Source: Mesorhizobium sp. WSM4306 (GTDB lineage: Bacteria; Pseudomonadota; Alphaproteobacteria; Rhizobiales; Rhizobiaceae). Taken from it: a DNA stretch of 64,000 nt. Position 1 is the stretch's first letter. Each line of letters starts with the position of its first letter. Both the position numbers and the translations under genes were made by a program. Where the stretch lies: the NCBI RefSeq assembly GCF_007003975.1, contig NZ_VFTC01000003.1, forward strand, positions 62,001-126,000, read 5' to 3'. Below the pieces are notes generated by a model. The model did not search any database and was not told the DNA's origin. It was given only the letters and a program-made list of their open reading frames with translations. Positions 34,573 to 43,579 of the stretch are shown one piece after another.

Positions 34573-37473
34573 TTAATCGGCGTGGATCTGCGCGCCGCAA
34601 TCCCTGTTACCGGCGCAGGCGTGCACCGCTCGTGTCGTACCGCCGTCACCAACACGCCATGGCGATGCCGACAGGGGCGCTTGCCTCTTGTTGCCGAGAA
34701 GGTCAAGCGCCCGCATCGCGGTCTGCTCCTTCGTCTCTTCCCGTTTGACGACCTGCACATCTTTAAGGCCGATCGCTGCAAGCTGCGGCATCACCACATC
34801 GGGGTCGCCCGCCACCACGATCAGCGACGGATCGAGCGACGACAACGCCAACGCCTGTTTCTGCACCGCATCCAGCGTCAGCCGGGTGCGCGCAGCCATG
34901 CGGCCTTGCTGGTCCTCCAGCGTCGAGCCGCTGCCAACCGCGCCAATCAGCGAGGAGAACAGGCCGGCCGAAGTTTCCGCCGATCCGGCCAGCGCCCGGC
35001 GATAGACGGTGACCGTGCGGTCGACCTCGTCCTGCGCCACCGGCAAGGTGGTCAGGCCGGCAAAGCCCTTGAGGATTTCGGTGATCGCCGGGCCGGTGTT
35101 GGCGCGCTCGACGGTGGTTGCCACGACCAGCCCCGAGCCGGCTTTCATCGGGCTCATGAGATAGCTCGACACGCCGTAGGAATAGCCCTTCTCCTCGCGG
35201 ATCACCGAATTCAGCCGGCTGGAGAAATCGGCGCCGAGGAGGTTGGAGACCGCGGTCGATTCGGCGCGCTCGCTTTCATCGGTGCCGGGCGCCGGTCGTG
35301 CCACGAACAGCGCCGACTGGCTGGCGCCGGGTTCGGGCACCAGCAGCACCTTCTGGCCGCCGTTGAAATGCGCCGCCGGCGCTTGCTCGACGGCATATCC
35401 GGCGGCGTCGTTTGTCCAGCCGCCGAATGCTTTTTCAAGCCCGGCGGCGACGGTTGCGACCGGCATCGGGCCGACGCTGTAGAAGGTCACCGCCTTCGGC
35501 GTGAACTCGGCCTTGAAGGCTGCTTTCGCCTCGTCGAGCGAGATCGAGGCCAGCGCCTTTGCCGACCAGTCGACCGCGGCCTTGCCCGGCATTTGCGGGA
35601 TAAGCGCTGCTTTCGCCACGCGGCCGGCAACGCCTGGCAGATCGGCCTCGCGGCCGTTCAGCCAGTCGACCCGCTGCGCCATCAGCACGGTCCATTCGGT
35701 CTTGTCGAAACGCGGTCTCAGCACCGCGTCGGCAAGCAGGCCGAGACCCTGGTCTAGCTTTTCCGGCGGCACGCCAAGCGTCATCGCCGTGGTCAGCGCG
35801 CCGGCCTGGTAGCCGACGCCCGCGCCGATGTCGCTCACCGCCTTGGCGAAGTCGGCAGAGCCGCGATCGGCCGCACCCCGCATCGCCATGCTTGCGGCAA
35901 GCTCGAACAGCCCTTCCTTGCCTTCCGGCACGCTGTTCCAGCCGCCTTGGGCACTGGCCGCGACATAGACCATCGGCGCTTCCGGCATCGTGTAGTGCAC
36001 GAGCTTGATGCCGTTGGACAGCGTAGCCGTTTCCATGACGGGCAATGTCGCCGAAGGCGCTTCGCCGGCCGGATGTTTGGGGATGTCGATCGCTGCCCGC
36101 TCCGGCGCCGTGAACGGCTGCGGCGTGCCCGACGAGCCGATCAGCGCGTCGGGATAGCCGCCGCGCGGGCCGGGCTTCAGCACCAGCACGCTGGCGTCTT
36201 CCGGCTTCAACAGCCGCTTCATCGTCGCTTCGACGTCCGCCGTGCTGGCATCCTTGACCCGCGGATCGTCGACCAGCGCGCTCTGCGCATCGCCGAGCAC
36301 GTCGGCATTGTAGGAGACGGTGCCGGCCCGATCCTTCAGCCCTTCATTGCCGAGCCGCGCGGCCTGCATCAGGCCCGTGCGCGCGCGCTCGACATCGGCC
36401 GGATCGAGCGGCGTCTTCAGAAAATCCGCGAACGCCGTTTTCATGGCGCTTTCCAGCGCTTCCGGCTTAACACCTTCCGCCGCGCCCGCCTCGAAGGTGA
36501 AGCGGCCGCCGAGCAGGCCGCCGGTCCAGTTCGCACTGGCATAGGTGGCGATAGCCAGTTGCGAAACCAGCCGGTTGCGCAGGAATCCATACTCCCTATT
36601 GCCGAGCAGTTCGGCGGCAATGCTGAGCGCGCCATTGTCGGGCGACTGCGCCACCGGGCCACTGAAGCCGACCACGACGATCGCGCTCGGCACGCGATCC
36701 TCGAGCACCAGCTTGAGCTTGGCCTGCGTCGGCTCCGGCACAACGGGCCGCGCCACATCGGCGCCGCGCGCCACCTTGCCGAACGTGTCGGCAATCAGCG
36801 CCTTGGTGTCGTCGATCTCCAAGTCGCCGACAAGCACCAGCACCGCATTGTTGGGCAGATAGTAGCTGTTGAAGAAACCTCGGACATCGTCGAGCGTCGC
36901 CGCATCGAGGTCGGCGACCGAGCCGATGACCATGCGGCTGTAGGGATGCGGCTTCGGGAACAGTCCGGACCAGAAGGCTTCCCAGCCGGAGGCACCGGCC
37001 TTGTCGAGCACGTTCTGGCGCATCTCGTTCTTGACCACCGAGGGCTGCAGGTCGAGCTTGGCCTGCGTTACCGAACGGCCGAGATTGGCCATGCGGTCGG
37101 CTTCCAGCGACAGGATCATCGGCAGCGACGACGACAGCCCGTCGACGTAATAAACCGTGCCATCCTCGGTGGTCCACGCATTGATCTCATTGCCGAGTGC
37201 GGCATGCGCACCGAACACGTTCGGCCAGGCCGGCGTGCCGGAAAACATCAGATGTTCGAACAGATGCGCAAAGCCCGAGCGTCCGGCGGGTTCATTCATC
37301 GATCCGACGCGGTAGCGCAGGTTCATCACCACCTTCGGCGCTCGATGGTCCGGTACCAGCACCACCTGCAGCCCGTTGTCGAGCGCATAGGTGACGATGG
37401 GCTCGGCCTTGGCGGACGCACCCGCAAAAACCGCAAGCACTACCGTGAATGCCAGGAAAACCTGCTTCATCAT
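34573..37473 (-). CDS. M16 family zinc protease, two-half fusion, exported
   Basis: A 966-residue M16 peptidase with a signal peptide (MMKQVFLAFTVVLAVFAGASAKA). The N-terminal half has the inverted zinc motif HLFEH in GRSGFAHLFEHLMFSG, and the downstream Glu in SLEADRMANLG completes the site. The C-terminal half lacks the motif and keeps the fold (R/Y-type EEKGYSYGVSSYL), as in pitrilysin-like pairs. Many alphaproteobacteria encode the two halves as separate genes. The last 25 residues (GGTTRAVHACAGNRDCGAQ and on) do not look like a normal M16 end and may be a recent extension. It would act in the periplasm on peptides. Confidence 0.9.
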   Translation of the reverse strand: MMKQVFLAFTVVLAVFAGASAKAEPIVTYALDNGLQVVLVPDHRAPKVVMNLRYRVGSMNEPAGRSGFAHLFEHLMFSGTPAWPNVFGAHAALGNEINAWTTEDGTVYYVDGLSSSLPMILSLEADRMANLGRSVTQAKLDLQPSVVKNEMRQNVLDKAGASGWEAFWSGLFPKPHPYSRMVIGSVADLDAATLDDVRGFFNSYYLPNNAVLVLVGDLEIDDTKALIADTFGKVARGADVARPVVPEPTQAKLKLVLEDRVPSAIVVVGFSGPVAQSPDNGALSIAAELLGNREYGFLRNRLVSQLAIATYASANWTGGLLGGRFTFEAGAAEGVKPEALESAMKTAFADFLKTPLDPADVERARTGLMQAARLGNEGLKDRAGTVSYNADVLGDAQSALVDDPRVKDASTADVEATMKRLLKPEDASVLVLKPGPRGGYPDALIGSSGTPQPFTAPERAAIDIPKHPAGEAPSATLPVMETATLSNGIKLVHYTMPEAPMVYVAASAQGGWNSVPEGKEGLFELAASMAMRGAADRGSADFAKAVSDIGAGVGYQAGALTTAMTLGVPPEKLDQGLGLLADAVLRPRFDKTEWTVLMAQRVDWLNGREADLPGVAGRVAKAALIPQMPGKAAVDWSAKALASISLDEAKAAFKAEFTPKAVTFYSVGPMPVATVAAGLEKAFGGWTNDAAGYAVEQAPAAHFNGGQKVLLVPEPGASQSALFVARPAPGTDESERAESTAVSNLLGADFSSRLNSVIREEKGYSYGVSSYLMSPMKAGSGLVVATTVERANTGPAITEILKGFAGLTTLPVAQDEVDRTVTVYRRALAGSAETSAGLFSSLIGAVGSGSTLEDQQGRMAARTRLTLDAVQKQALALSSLDPSLIVVAGDPDVVMPQLAAIGLKDVQVVKREETKEQTAMRALDLLGNKRQAPLSASPWRVGDGGTTRAVHACAGNRDCGAQIHAD

Positions 37474-37998
37474 GACCCCCGATGCTGATGGCCGCGAAGC
37501 GCCGCCGATCCTGCTTTTTTATAAAACCAGACAAGGACGCCCATCCCCGCCGGCCGCCGCGAACCTATCGGAATCGATCGGCCCTCGATACGGCAGGATC
37601 GCAACACCGTCCGGCTTTTTCGTGTCGGGTTCATGTCGGCAGGCCTGATGCTCTGCAACAATAAAACAGGCCCGCCAGCCGCCCCTGAGTCGCCCGAGTC
37701 CAAAAAAAACGATTTTGTCAAATCGCGTTTGATGTCGGATTCATCTGCAGGTAGATTAGACCCGAATCAGCCGGTCCTTGGGGGGCGCGGCGACCACCCA
37801 AAGTCTCAAGTTCCGGGTCTTGCCCGGTGCCAGACGCGGACGGCTTCGCGTTCCCTGAATGGATTCCGTCCGATTAGCGCGACCGCCGCGCCGTGTGAGT
37901 GCTTCGTAAACGTGATGCGTATCCAAGTTCGGCCGCTGGGGAACCAGCTTCCGGGCTCAAGAAAAGATTCCGGTCATGACATACAACCGAAGCATGAA
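37474..37998. other. 525-bp divergent intergenic region upstream of visN
   Basis: This holds the promoters of the M16 protease gene and of visN. A sigma-70-like TTGATG-N17-TAGATT lies at 37729-37757 on the plus strand, 242 bases before visN. A short dyad TCAAA-N5-TTTGA (37718-37732) overlaps its -35. The visN reading frame stays open upstream to 37633, but that stretch does not resemble VisN and has no ribosome binding site. A long leader for a master regulator fits regulated expression. Confidence 0.4.
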
Positions 37999-38709
37999 AT
38001 GAGCAGTCCCGCCGCGCTTCTCCAATCCGATAGTTTAGGCTCGCGCCTGGCATCGCGCGGCGATCTCACCACCTTTTTCATGCAGCTTGCCGCCGAGATC
38101 GGCGCCGACAGCTACATGCTCGTCGCCATCGTTCACGACCAGGACCGCAACGACGCCCGCATCGTCTCATCCAACTGGATCTTCGACGCCATCGAACTCA
38201 TCGGCAAGCGGCTGATCGCTGGCCTCGCCCAGGGACCGCTGACCGTAGCGCCCGGCATTCGCCCGAAGCCGCTGGTCGCCGCGGCCGCACCCGGCGCCCA
38301 GGGGTTGATCACCGGTGAAGAGGCGCGCCTGCTCGACGTGCTCGGCCACGCCGAAGTCTATTCGCTGCGGCTCAATGTCGGCCGCCAGCGGCTGTTCGCG
38401 CTGTTTTCGGCAGCCGAGGCCGGCAAGATCGACCAGCCGGCGCTGATGAAAGCGCAGCTGAAATGCTGCTATGCGCTGTCGACCATCCCGCAATTGATCG
38501 CCGCTGCCGCCATGCAGGACCCGCTGTCCGACCGCGAGCGCGAATGTCTGTTCTGGGTGTCGGAAGGCAAGACCACCGATGAGGTGGCGGTGATCCTCGG
38601 CGTCTCCTCCAACACCGTCAACAGCTACATCACCCACGCCATCCAGAAATTCGCGGCCTCGAACCGCGCGATGGCCATCGCCACGGCGATCAGGAGCGGC
38701 ATCATTTGA
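37999..38709 (+). CDS. visN: LuxR-type flagellar master regulator VisN
   Basis: A 236-residue LuxR-family regulator. Residues about 170-235 are the HTH (PLSDRERECLFWVSEGKTTDEVAVILGVSSNTVNSYI), and the N-terminal part is an autoinducer-binding-like fold. Together with VisR it forms the heterodimeric VisNR, which in rhizobia activates rem and so the flagellar, motility and chemotaxis regulon. The start at 37999 gives the length expected of VisN. The stop overlaps the visR start (TTGA), so the two are coupled. It stands at the head of the flagellar region, and the flagellar genes downstream fit this role. Confidence 0.9.
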   Translation: MSSPAALLQSDSLGSRLASRGDLTTFFMQLAAEIGADSYMLVAIVHDQDRNDARIVSSNWIFDAIELIGKRLIAGLAQGPLTVAPGIRPKPLVAAAAPGAQGLITGEEARLLDVLGHAEVYSLRLNVGRQRLFALFSAAEAGKIDQPALMKAQLKCCYALSTIPQLIAAAAMQDPLSDRERECLFWVSEGKTTDEVAVILGVSSNTVNSYITHAIQKFAASNRAMAIATAIRSGII

Positions 38710-39476
38710 AACACGCTGACATCAAGGCGGCCGCCGAAGCCCTTTTCAACGAGCAGCGCAATCCGTTCGGCGCCTTCTCCATCAGTTCCGAGACGCATCA
38801 TGCCGTCACGATTCCCGACGCGGTGCGCCGCTGCCGCTGGATCGCCGTCGACATCAACGCGTCGGCCTTCGGCCTCTACTTCGTCAGCCCTTCGCCGGAG
38901 CGGGCGCGCCTGGTACCGAGCTTCGATTCCGACTATCCCGCTACCGCTGTGGCGACCAAGTTCATCGCCGGCGCCAATGGCGAGGAGATGGTGCGCCACA
39001 GCGGCACTTCCACGGCGCCGCGCTGGTGGGCCGATGACGGCATCGCCGACTCGGACGCCGTCTTCCAGAATCTCGCCTGGGCAGAACGCGCAGCCCCCCT
39101 GGCGCCGGGCACCAACGGCATTGCCTTTCCCGTCCATGCCGACCGCGGCCATTGCGGGCTGGTGGTGTTCCTCGGCTCGACGATCGCTCTGCCGGAGGAC
39201 ACGCTCTACGAAATCCACGCCCGTTGTTTCTCGCTGTTCGCCGCCGTCGCCCGCATTCGTCCCAACGATGCCGGCCGGATGCGATCGATTTCCAAGCGCG
39301 AGCTGGAGTGCCTGAAGCTGACCGCCAATGGCAACACCAGCGAAGAGATCGCAAGGCTGTTGAAGCTGTCGGTCCACACCGCCAACCAGTATCTCACCCA
39401 GTCGACGCAGAAGCTCAACGCGGTCAACCGCAACCAGGCGGTGGCCAAGGCGTTGCGGCTGGGACTGATCGAGTGA
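38706..39476 (+). CDS. visR: LuxR-type flagellar master regulator VisR
   Basis: A 256-residue partner of VisN. The C-terminal HTH reads SISKRELECLKLTANGNTSEEIARLLKLSVHTANQYL. The N-terminal part is again a LuxR-like effector domain (SPSPERARLVPSFDSDYP). The start is a TTG at 38706 overlapping the visN stop, with GGAGC eight bases upstream; this arrangement should keep the two subunits in equal amounts. It is convergent with the flhB operon. Confidence 0.9.
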   Translation: MKHADIKAAAEALFNEQRNPFGAFSISSETHHAVTIPDAVRRCRWIAVDINASAFGLYFVSPSPERARLVPSFDSDYPATAVATKFIAGANGEEMVRHSGTSTAPRWWADDGIADSDAVFQNLAWAERAAPLAPGTNGIAFPVHADRGHCGLVVFLGSTIALPEDTLYEIHARCFSLFAAVARIRPNDAGRMRSISKRELECLKLTANGNTSEEIARLLKLSVHTANQYLTQSTQKLNAVNRNQAVAKALRLGLIE

Positions 39477-39529
39477 TGAAGGCCTGCCTTCAGGCTGGCA
39501 TGCTCAGACGATTGGGATAACGGACAAAA

Positions 39530-39967
39530 TCAGCGATAGGCGAGCGGCTCGGTCCGGCGGATGCGTGCCTCTTCGATCACCGTCTCCAGCAAGACCGTGT
39601 TGTGCTCGGGATCCTCGCCGGGTTTCTCGAACGACACATAGTTTACGGCGACTGAAGATCTCTCCTCGCTCAGCGTCAGCTGGAAATAGACGGTGACGCC
39701 GGGCGGCCTGAGCTCGAGATCGAGCACGATGCGCGGGCTGCCGCTCCAGTCGACATGCGCTTCGCCGCCATGGCCGAGTCTGAGCGTACCCGGCAGGAAA
39801 TAAAGCTCCACCGCCGAATCCACCAGGTCCGACAGGCAAGCGAAATGCTCGAGCCGGATGAAGGCGATGTAGTCGGCGACATCGATCAGCCGCAACTCGT
39901 CCACCACCTGCTCGATGGCCTTGGCGACGATGAGTTCGCGGGATTTTGCGTGCGGTTGGCGGTTCAT
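39530..39967 (-). CDS. conserved hypothetical protein at the end of the flhB operon
   Basis: A 145-residue soluble protein without recognisable motif. Its beginning is helical (LIVAKAIEQVVDELRLIDVADYIAFIRLEHF) and its second half is beta-rich (ELYFLPGTLRLGHGG, VTVYFQLTLSEERSS). Its ATG overlaps the flhB stop by four bases, so it is a real operon member. A small unknown gene at this place is, as I recall, kept in other rhizobial flagellar clusters. A function in motility is inferred from context only. Confidence 0.75.
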   Translation of the reverse strand: MNRQPHAKSRELIVAKAIEQVVDELRLIDVADYIAFIRLEHFACLSDLVDSAVELYFLPGTLRLGHGGEAHVDWSGSPRIVLDLELRPPGVTVYFQLTLSEERSSVAVNYVSFEKPGEDPEHNTVLLETVIEEARIRRTEPLAYR

Positions 39968-41046
39968 GAAATTTGTCTCCGCTCAGCCTTTTTCGAGTAG
40001 ACGATCCGCACCAGTTCGGCGACGGCCTGGTAGAATTGCGACGGGATCACGCTATCAACCGAAACTTGCTTGTACATGGAGCGGGCGAGCGCCACGTCCT
40101 CGAAGATCGGGATGTTGTGCTCCTTGGCGATCTCGCGAATCTTGAGCGCCACCAGGTCCTGGCCCTTGGCCAGCACCAGCGGTGCTGAATCCTCGTCGCG
40201 GACATATCGGAGCGCGATGGAGAAGTGCGTCGGATTGGCGATGATCAGCGTCGCGCGCGGCACCGCCGTCATCATCCGCTTGCGCGCCCGGTCGCGCGCC
40301 AGCGAGCGCAGCCGCGACTTGATGATCGGGTCGCCCTCGGACTGCTTGAACTCGTCCTTGACCTCCTGCTTGGTCATGCGCAGATCCTGCTTCCAGTGGA
40401 AGCGCGACCAGACCACGTCGACAGCCGCGATCAGCCCCATGACGAAGACGATCGCCACCAATATGTCGACGGTGATGCTTTTGATGACGAGGCCGAAAGC
40501 GACGGGGTTGGTGATCATGCCGGCCAGGAGTTGGCGGTAGTCCTGCGATAGCGTGAAGTAGAGCACGATACTGGCGAAGCCGAGCTTGCCCAGCGATTTC
40601 AGAAATTCGACCCAGCCCTGAATACCGAACGTCCTGGTCCAGCCCTTGGCTATCGAGATGCGTGATAACTGCGGCCGGATCCGCTCGCCGACGAATTGCG
40701 GCATGTTCTGCAGCACCGAGGCGCCGATGCCGGCCACCACCAGCAGCACCAGCAGGCTGACGACGGCACGGCCGATTTCCATCAACACGGTCTTATAAAG
40801 CGCGATGACGTCGGTCTCGGTGTCCATCGGCCACGCCTCGGGCTTTTCCAGGAACATGGACAGGAACATGCCGAGATCAACGACGGCGTCCTTGGCGTAG
40901 AAGACGGTGAACACCAATATGGCGACGAAGGACGCCAGAAGGGCAGCTTCCCGCGAATGCGGCAGCTTGCCCTGTTCGATGGTGTCGCGGATCTTCTTTT
41001 CCGTCGCGTCTTCGGTTTTGGAGTCTTTGTCCGCCGCTTCAGCCAT
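39964..41046 (-). CDS. flhB: flagellar export switch protein FlhB
   Basis: A 360-residue inner-membrane protein of the flagellar type III export gate. Four membrane segments lie at about 35-55, 90-112, 150-168 and 182-210, and a cytoplasmic C-terminal domain follows. The autocleavage motif NPTH is at 271-274 (IIANPTHFSIALRY), which switches export from rod/hook to filament substrates. The length and layout are normal. The gene lies 82 bp after fliG, and that gap holds a palindromic repeat. It overlaps the next small gene by four bases. Confidence 0.96.
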   Translation of the reverse strand: MAEAADKDSKTEDATEKKIRDTIEQGKLPHSREAALLASFVAILVFTVFYAKDAVVDLGMFLSMFLEKPEAWPMDTETDVIALYKTVLMEIGRAVVSLLVLLVVAGIGASVLQNMPQFVGERIRPQLSRISIAKGWTRTFGIQGWVEFLKSLGKLGFASIVLYFTLSQDYRQLLAGMITNPVAFGLVIKSITVDILVAIVFVMGLIAAVDVVWSRFHWKQDLRMTKQEVKDEFKQSEGDPIIKSRLRSLARDRARKRMMTAVPRATLIIANPTHFSIALRYVRDEDSAPLVLAKGQDLVALKIREIAKEHNIPIFEDVALARSMYKQVSVDSVIPSQFYQAVAELVRIVYSKKAERRQIS

Positions 41047-41065
41047 TTGGTGTCAGCCGCCTTGA

Positions 41066-41128
41066 GCAATTCCAGGAAAAGTGTGAGCGGTTTTCCGTCC
41101 GGAATTGCGTGAAAAAAGAGATAGAGCT
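41066..41128. repeat. palindromic intergenic repeat (Mesorhizobium-type) between fliG and flhB
   Basis: The outer arms GCAATTCC (41066-41073) and GGAATTGC (41101-41108) and the inner arms GGAAAA (41075-41080) and TTTTCC (41091-41096) form a long hairpin, followed by GTGAAAAAAGAGATAGAGC. I recall near-identical elements as frequent in Mesorhizobium intergenic DNA. Only one copy is visible in this window. It is transcribed as part of the motA-flhB operon. Confidence 0.7.
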
Positions 41129-42145
41129 TTAAGCCGCTTCGCTCTGCTGCGACGAGGGGAGTTCGAAAGCCCCCTCTCGCGAAAGCCGGATTGTCGCCAC
41201 TGCAATGTTCTTGCGCGCCGCCATGATGTCGGCAAGCTGGATGCCTTCCGAGCCCTGTCCGAGCTCGGACTCGATCATGCGCCGCGACCGGGCGCCGATC
41301 GCCGACAGCACCGATTCCGTCAATGCGGGCGGCGCACCACGCAGCGCCAGCGTGATCAGTTCGGTCGACAGGCCGTCGAACAGAAGCACCCTCGCCTTCT
41401 GCGTCAGCAGCGGCAGATCGTCGAAGGCAAACAGCCTGGAGCGGACGCCGCCGAGGTCCGGCGTGCCGGCCGCTTCCAGATCCTGCATGACCTCTTCCAG
41501 CTGCGGCTTGTCCATCTCGTTGAGCACGCTGGCAACGCGCGCCTGTCCCGCCGATATGTCTTTGGTCGCGGTCTGCGCCAGCACGCTGGCGCGCAGTTGG
41601 TTCTCGATAATCCTGGTGGCCGCGTCGGGAATGGTCGCCATCGTCACCATGCGCTTGATGATCTCGCTGCGCATCGGCTTTTCCATGGTCAGCAGGATGT
41701 TGGCGGCAGCCTGCGGCGCAAGCTTCGACAGCACCATCGCCGCGGTCTGCGGATGTTCGGCGGCGAGGAATGTGCCGAGCCGCGTCGGCTCGAGCTTTTC
41801 CAGCTCCGGCCAGATCGGAGGCGGCCCCTCCGGCGCAACCTCGAAGCGCTTGTCGCCCATGATGGCGCTCATCTCTTCAGGCGACAGCGATTCATTGAGG
41901 ATGGTGTCCATCCGGTCGGCGGAATCGAGCAGGCCGGCACCCTCGGTGAATTCGGCCTCGAATTCGGCGACGATGCGTTCGAGATCGCTCTGCGGAATGG
42001 TGCGCAACAGACGCGCCCCTTCGATCAGCGCCTTCAGCTCTTCCTGCTTGAAGAATTTCAGCAGGCGGCTGGCCGATGGCTTGCCCATCGCCACCAGGAT
42101 GGCGGCGGCCTTTTGCGGGCGCGTGAGCGTGACCGGCATCGTCAT
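41129..42145 (-). CDS. fliG: flagellar motor switch protein FliG
   Basis: A 338-residue switch protein. The N-terminal domain (QKAAAILVAMGKPSASRLLKFF) binds FliF; the middle has the LEKLEPTRLGTFLAAEHPQTAAMVLSKL EHPQ-type motif; the C-terminal domain, with the charged torque helix (FAFDDLPLL, and LSTELITLALRG), faces MotA. ATG at 42145 is used; a second ATG two codons on is equally possible. A longer frame running into fliN is only an accident of composition. It lies 44 bp after fliN and just before the palindromic repeat. Confidence 0.95.
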   Translation of the reverse strand: MTMPVTLTRPQKAAAILVAMGKPSASRLLKFFKQEELKALIEGARLLRTIPQSDLERIVAEFEAEFTEGAGLLDSADRMDTILNESLSPEEMSAIMGDKRFEVAPEGPPPIWPELEKLEPTRLGTFLAAEHPQTAAMVLSKLAPQAAANILLTMEKPMRSEIIKRMVTMATIPDAATRIIENQLRASVLAQTATKDISAGQARVASVLNEMDKPQLEEVMQDLEAAGTPDLGGVRSRLFAFDDLPLLTQKARVLLFDGLSTELITLALRGAPPALTESVLSAIGARSRRMIESELGQGSEGIQLADIMAARKNIAVATIRLSREGAFELPSSQQSEAA

Positions 42146-42189
42146 GGCATAAGCTCCGATCGCTGCTGAGACCGCATGTCGTCCATACC

Positions 42190-42579
42190 TCAGGCGCTCT
42201 TGGTGGCAGCGATGATTTCGGTCAGCCTGATGCCGAAGCGCGACGGATCGCTTTCCAGCACGGTGATCTCGCCGCGCGCGATCTTGCGGCCGTTGACCAC
42301 GACGTCGACCGGTTCGCCGATGCGCCGGTTCAGCGCCACCGTCGAGCCCTTCTGCAGCGCCATCAGGTCCGACACCGGCATTTCCGTGCTGCCGAGGATG
42401 ATCTGCACGTCGACCGGGATGCTCATGATGATGTTCGAATTGCTGCCGGACATGGCGGCCCGCAAGGCGGCGTCGGGGCGCTTTTCCTCCTCCTGGAGGA
42501 CGCCGCGCAATTCCTCGATGGCGCGATCGAGCTGTTCGTCCGGCTGGTCGATATTGGCTTCCACCTTGGTCTTGGCCAT
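42190..42579 (-). CDS. fliN: flagellar motor switch protein FliN
   Basis: A 129-residue C-ring protein. The SpoA domain (about residues 50-125) includes IPVDVQIILGSTEMPVSDLM and EPVDVVVNGRKIARGEITVLE. The N-terminal 45 residues are charged. The start at 42579 is used because the upstream open frame belongs to the fliM end. FliN packs with FliM at the base of the switch and takes part in export-substrate docking through FliH. It lies 32 bp after fliM. Confidence 0.95.
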   Translation of the reverse strand: MAKTKVEANIDQPDEQLDRAIEELRGVLQEEEKRPDAALRAAMSGSNSNIIMSIPVDVQIILGSTEMPVSDLMALQKGSTVALNRRIGEPVDVVVNGRKIARGEITVLESDPSRFGIRLTEIIAATKSA

Positions 42580-42611
42580 GAGTCGTCTCCAATGCTTGGG
42601 CTTGCCCGGCG

Positions 42612-43544
42612 TCAGCCCGGCATGAGCCCATCGATAAAATCCAGACCGGCATCGTAAGGGTGCCTGATCCGGACGGTGTAATTCTGCCCGAGTTTGCCGA
42701 ACTCGCACACAAACAGCGTCTTGTCGCGCGCGCTCAGCTTTGCGTGCGACTGCGCCGTTTCCTCGAATTCGATGACCTGGCCCGGCTCGAAGCCGGCGAG
42801 GTCGCCGAGCGTCAGGCGAGCGAGCGGCATGGTCGCTTCGAGCGTCACCGTCGAGCGCATCACCTCTTCCGAAAACCGTGCCCGCCAGTCGGAGGTTGTG
42901 CCTTCGCTGTCGTGGACATCGGCGATACCGCGGGTCGCGAGCAGGATGCGCTGCGGGATCATCACCGTGACCGTGCCGCTGTCGGTTGGCGTTGAGATGC
43001 CGAAGACGATGCGCACCGCAGCGCCATCGCGCAGCACGCGGCGCTTGGCTTCACTGCCCGAAAGCGCCCGCGGCACCGGCAGTCGCAGTTCGAGCGAACG
43101 CCGCCCGGAACCGTTCAGCGCCTGCGCAACCTCCTGGAACACCGTGGTCGCCACATCGGTTTCGATCTGCGACAGAGCGCGCTCGATCGGCGAAACCGGC
43201 TGATCCGGATCACCGCCAAACAGCGCGCAGACCATCACCGCGATGGCCGGCGCATCAGCCACCAGGGTCATCGCATCCGAGGATGTCGGTGATGCTATGA
43301 TGGTCATGGCAAAGGCATCGCCGGCATGCGTGCGGGCATCGGGAACACGGCTGATCTCGACCGCGCGCAGGTCGACGGTCACCGGAGCGCCGAGCTCGCC
43401 AGCCAGGCTCTTCTGCAACAGCGGCAGCGCGCGCTCGCCCATCGAGCGCCCGGTGCCGATGACATGAGCGGCTTCGCCGCTGTCACCGACCAGACGCTCG
43501 ATGATCAGCGAGCGGGCTTGCGAGGGGCTGCCAGGACTTGTCAT
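42612..43544 (-). CDS. fliM: flagellar motor switch protein FliM (divergent)
   Basis: A 310-residue protein with a C-terminal SpoA/FliN-like domain (about 225-305: LARLTLGDLAGFEPGQVIEF, and LFVCEFGKLGQNYTVRI) and a CheC-like middle. The N-terminal CheY-binding peptide known from enteric FliM is not obvious. This fits the divergent FliM of rhizobia. Position between motA and fliN in the conserved operon makes the call safe. Confidence 0.9.
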   Translation of the reverse strand: MTSPGSPSQARSLIIERLVGDSGEAAHVIGTGRSMGERALPLLQKSLAGELGAPVTVDLRAVEISRVPDARTHAGDAFAMTIIASPTSSDAMTLVADAPAIAVMVCALFGGDPDQPVSPIERALSQIETDVATTVFQEVAQALNGSGRRSLELRLPVPRALSGSEAKRRVLRDGAAVRIVFGISTPTDSGTVTVMIPQRILLATRGIADVHDSEGTTSDWRARFSEEVMRSTVTLEATMPLARLTLGDLAGFEPGQVIEFEETAQSHAKLSARDKTLFVCEFGKLGQNYTVRIRHPYDAGLDFIDGLMPG

Positions 43545-43579
43545 GACGGCGTGCGGTCCTGTCTGTCGTCATGCATGGC

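Noticed and set aside
37633..37998. 122-codon N-terminal extension of visN
   Set aside because: No ribosome binding site, unusual composition, and the protein from 37999 already has normal VisN length.
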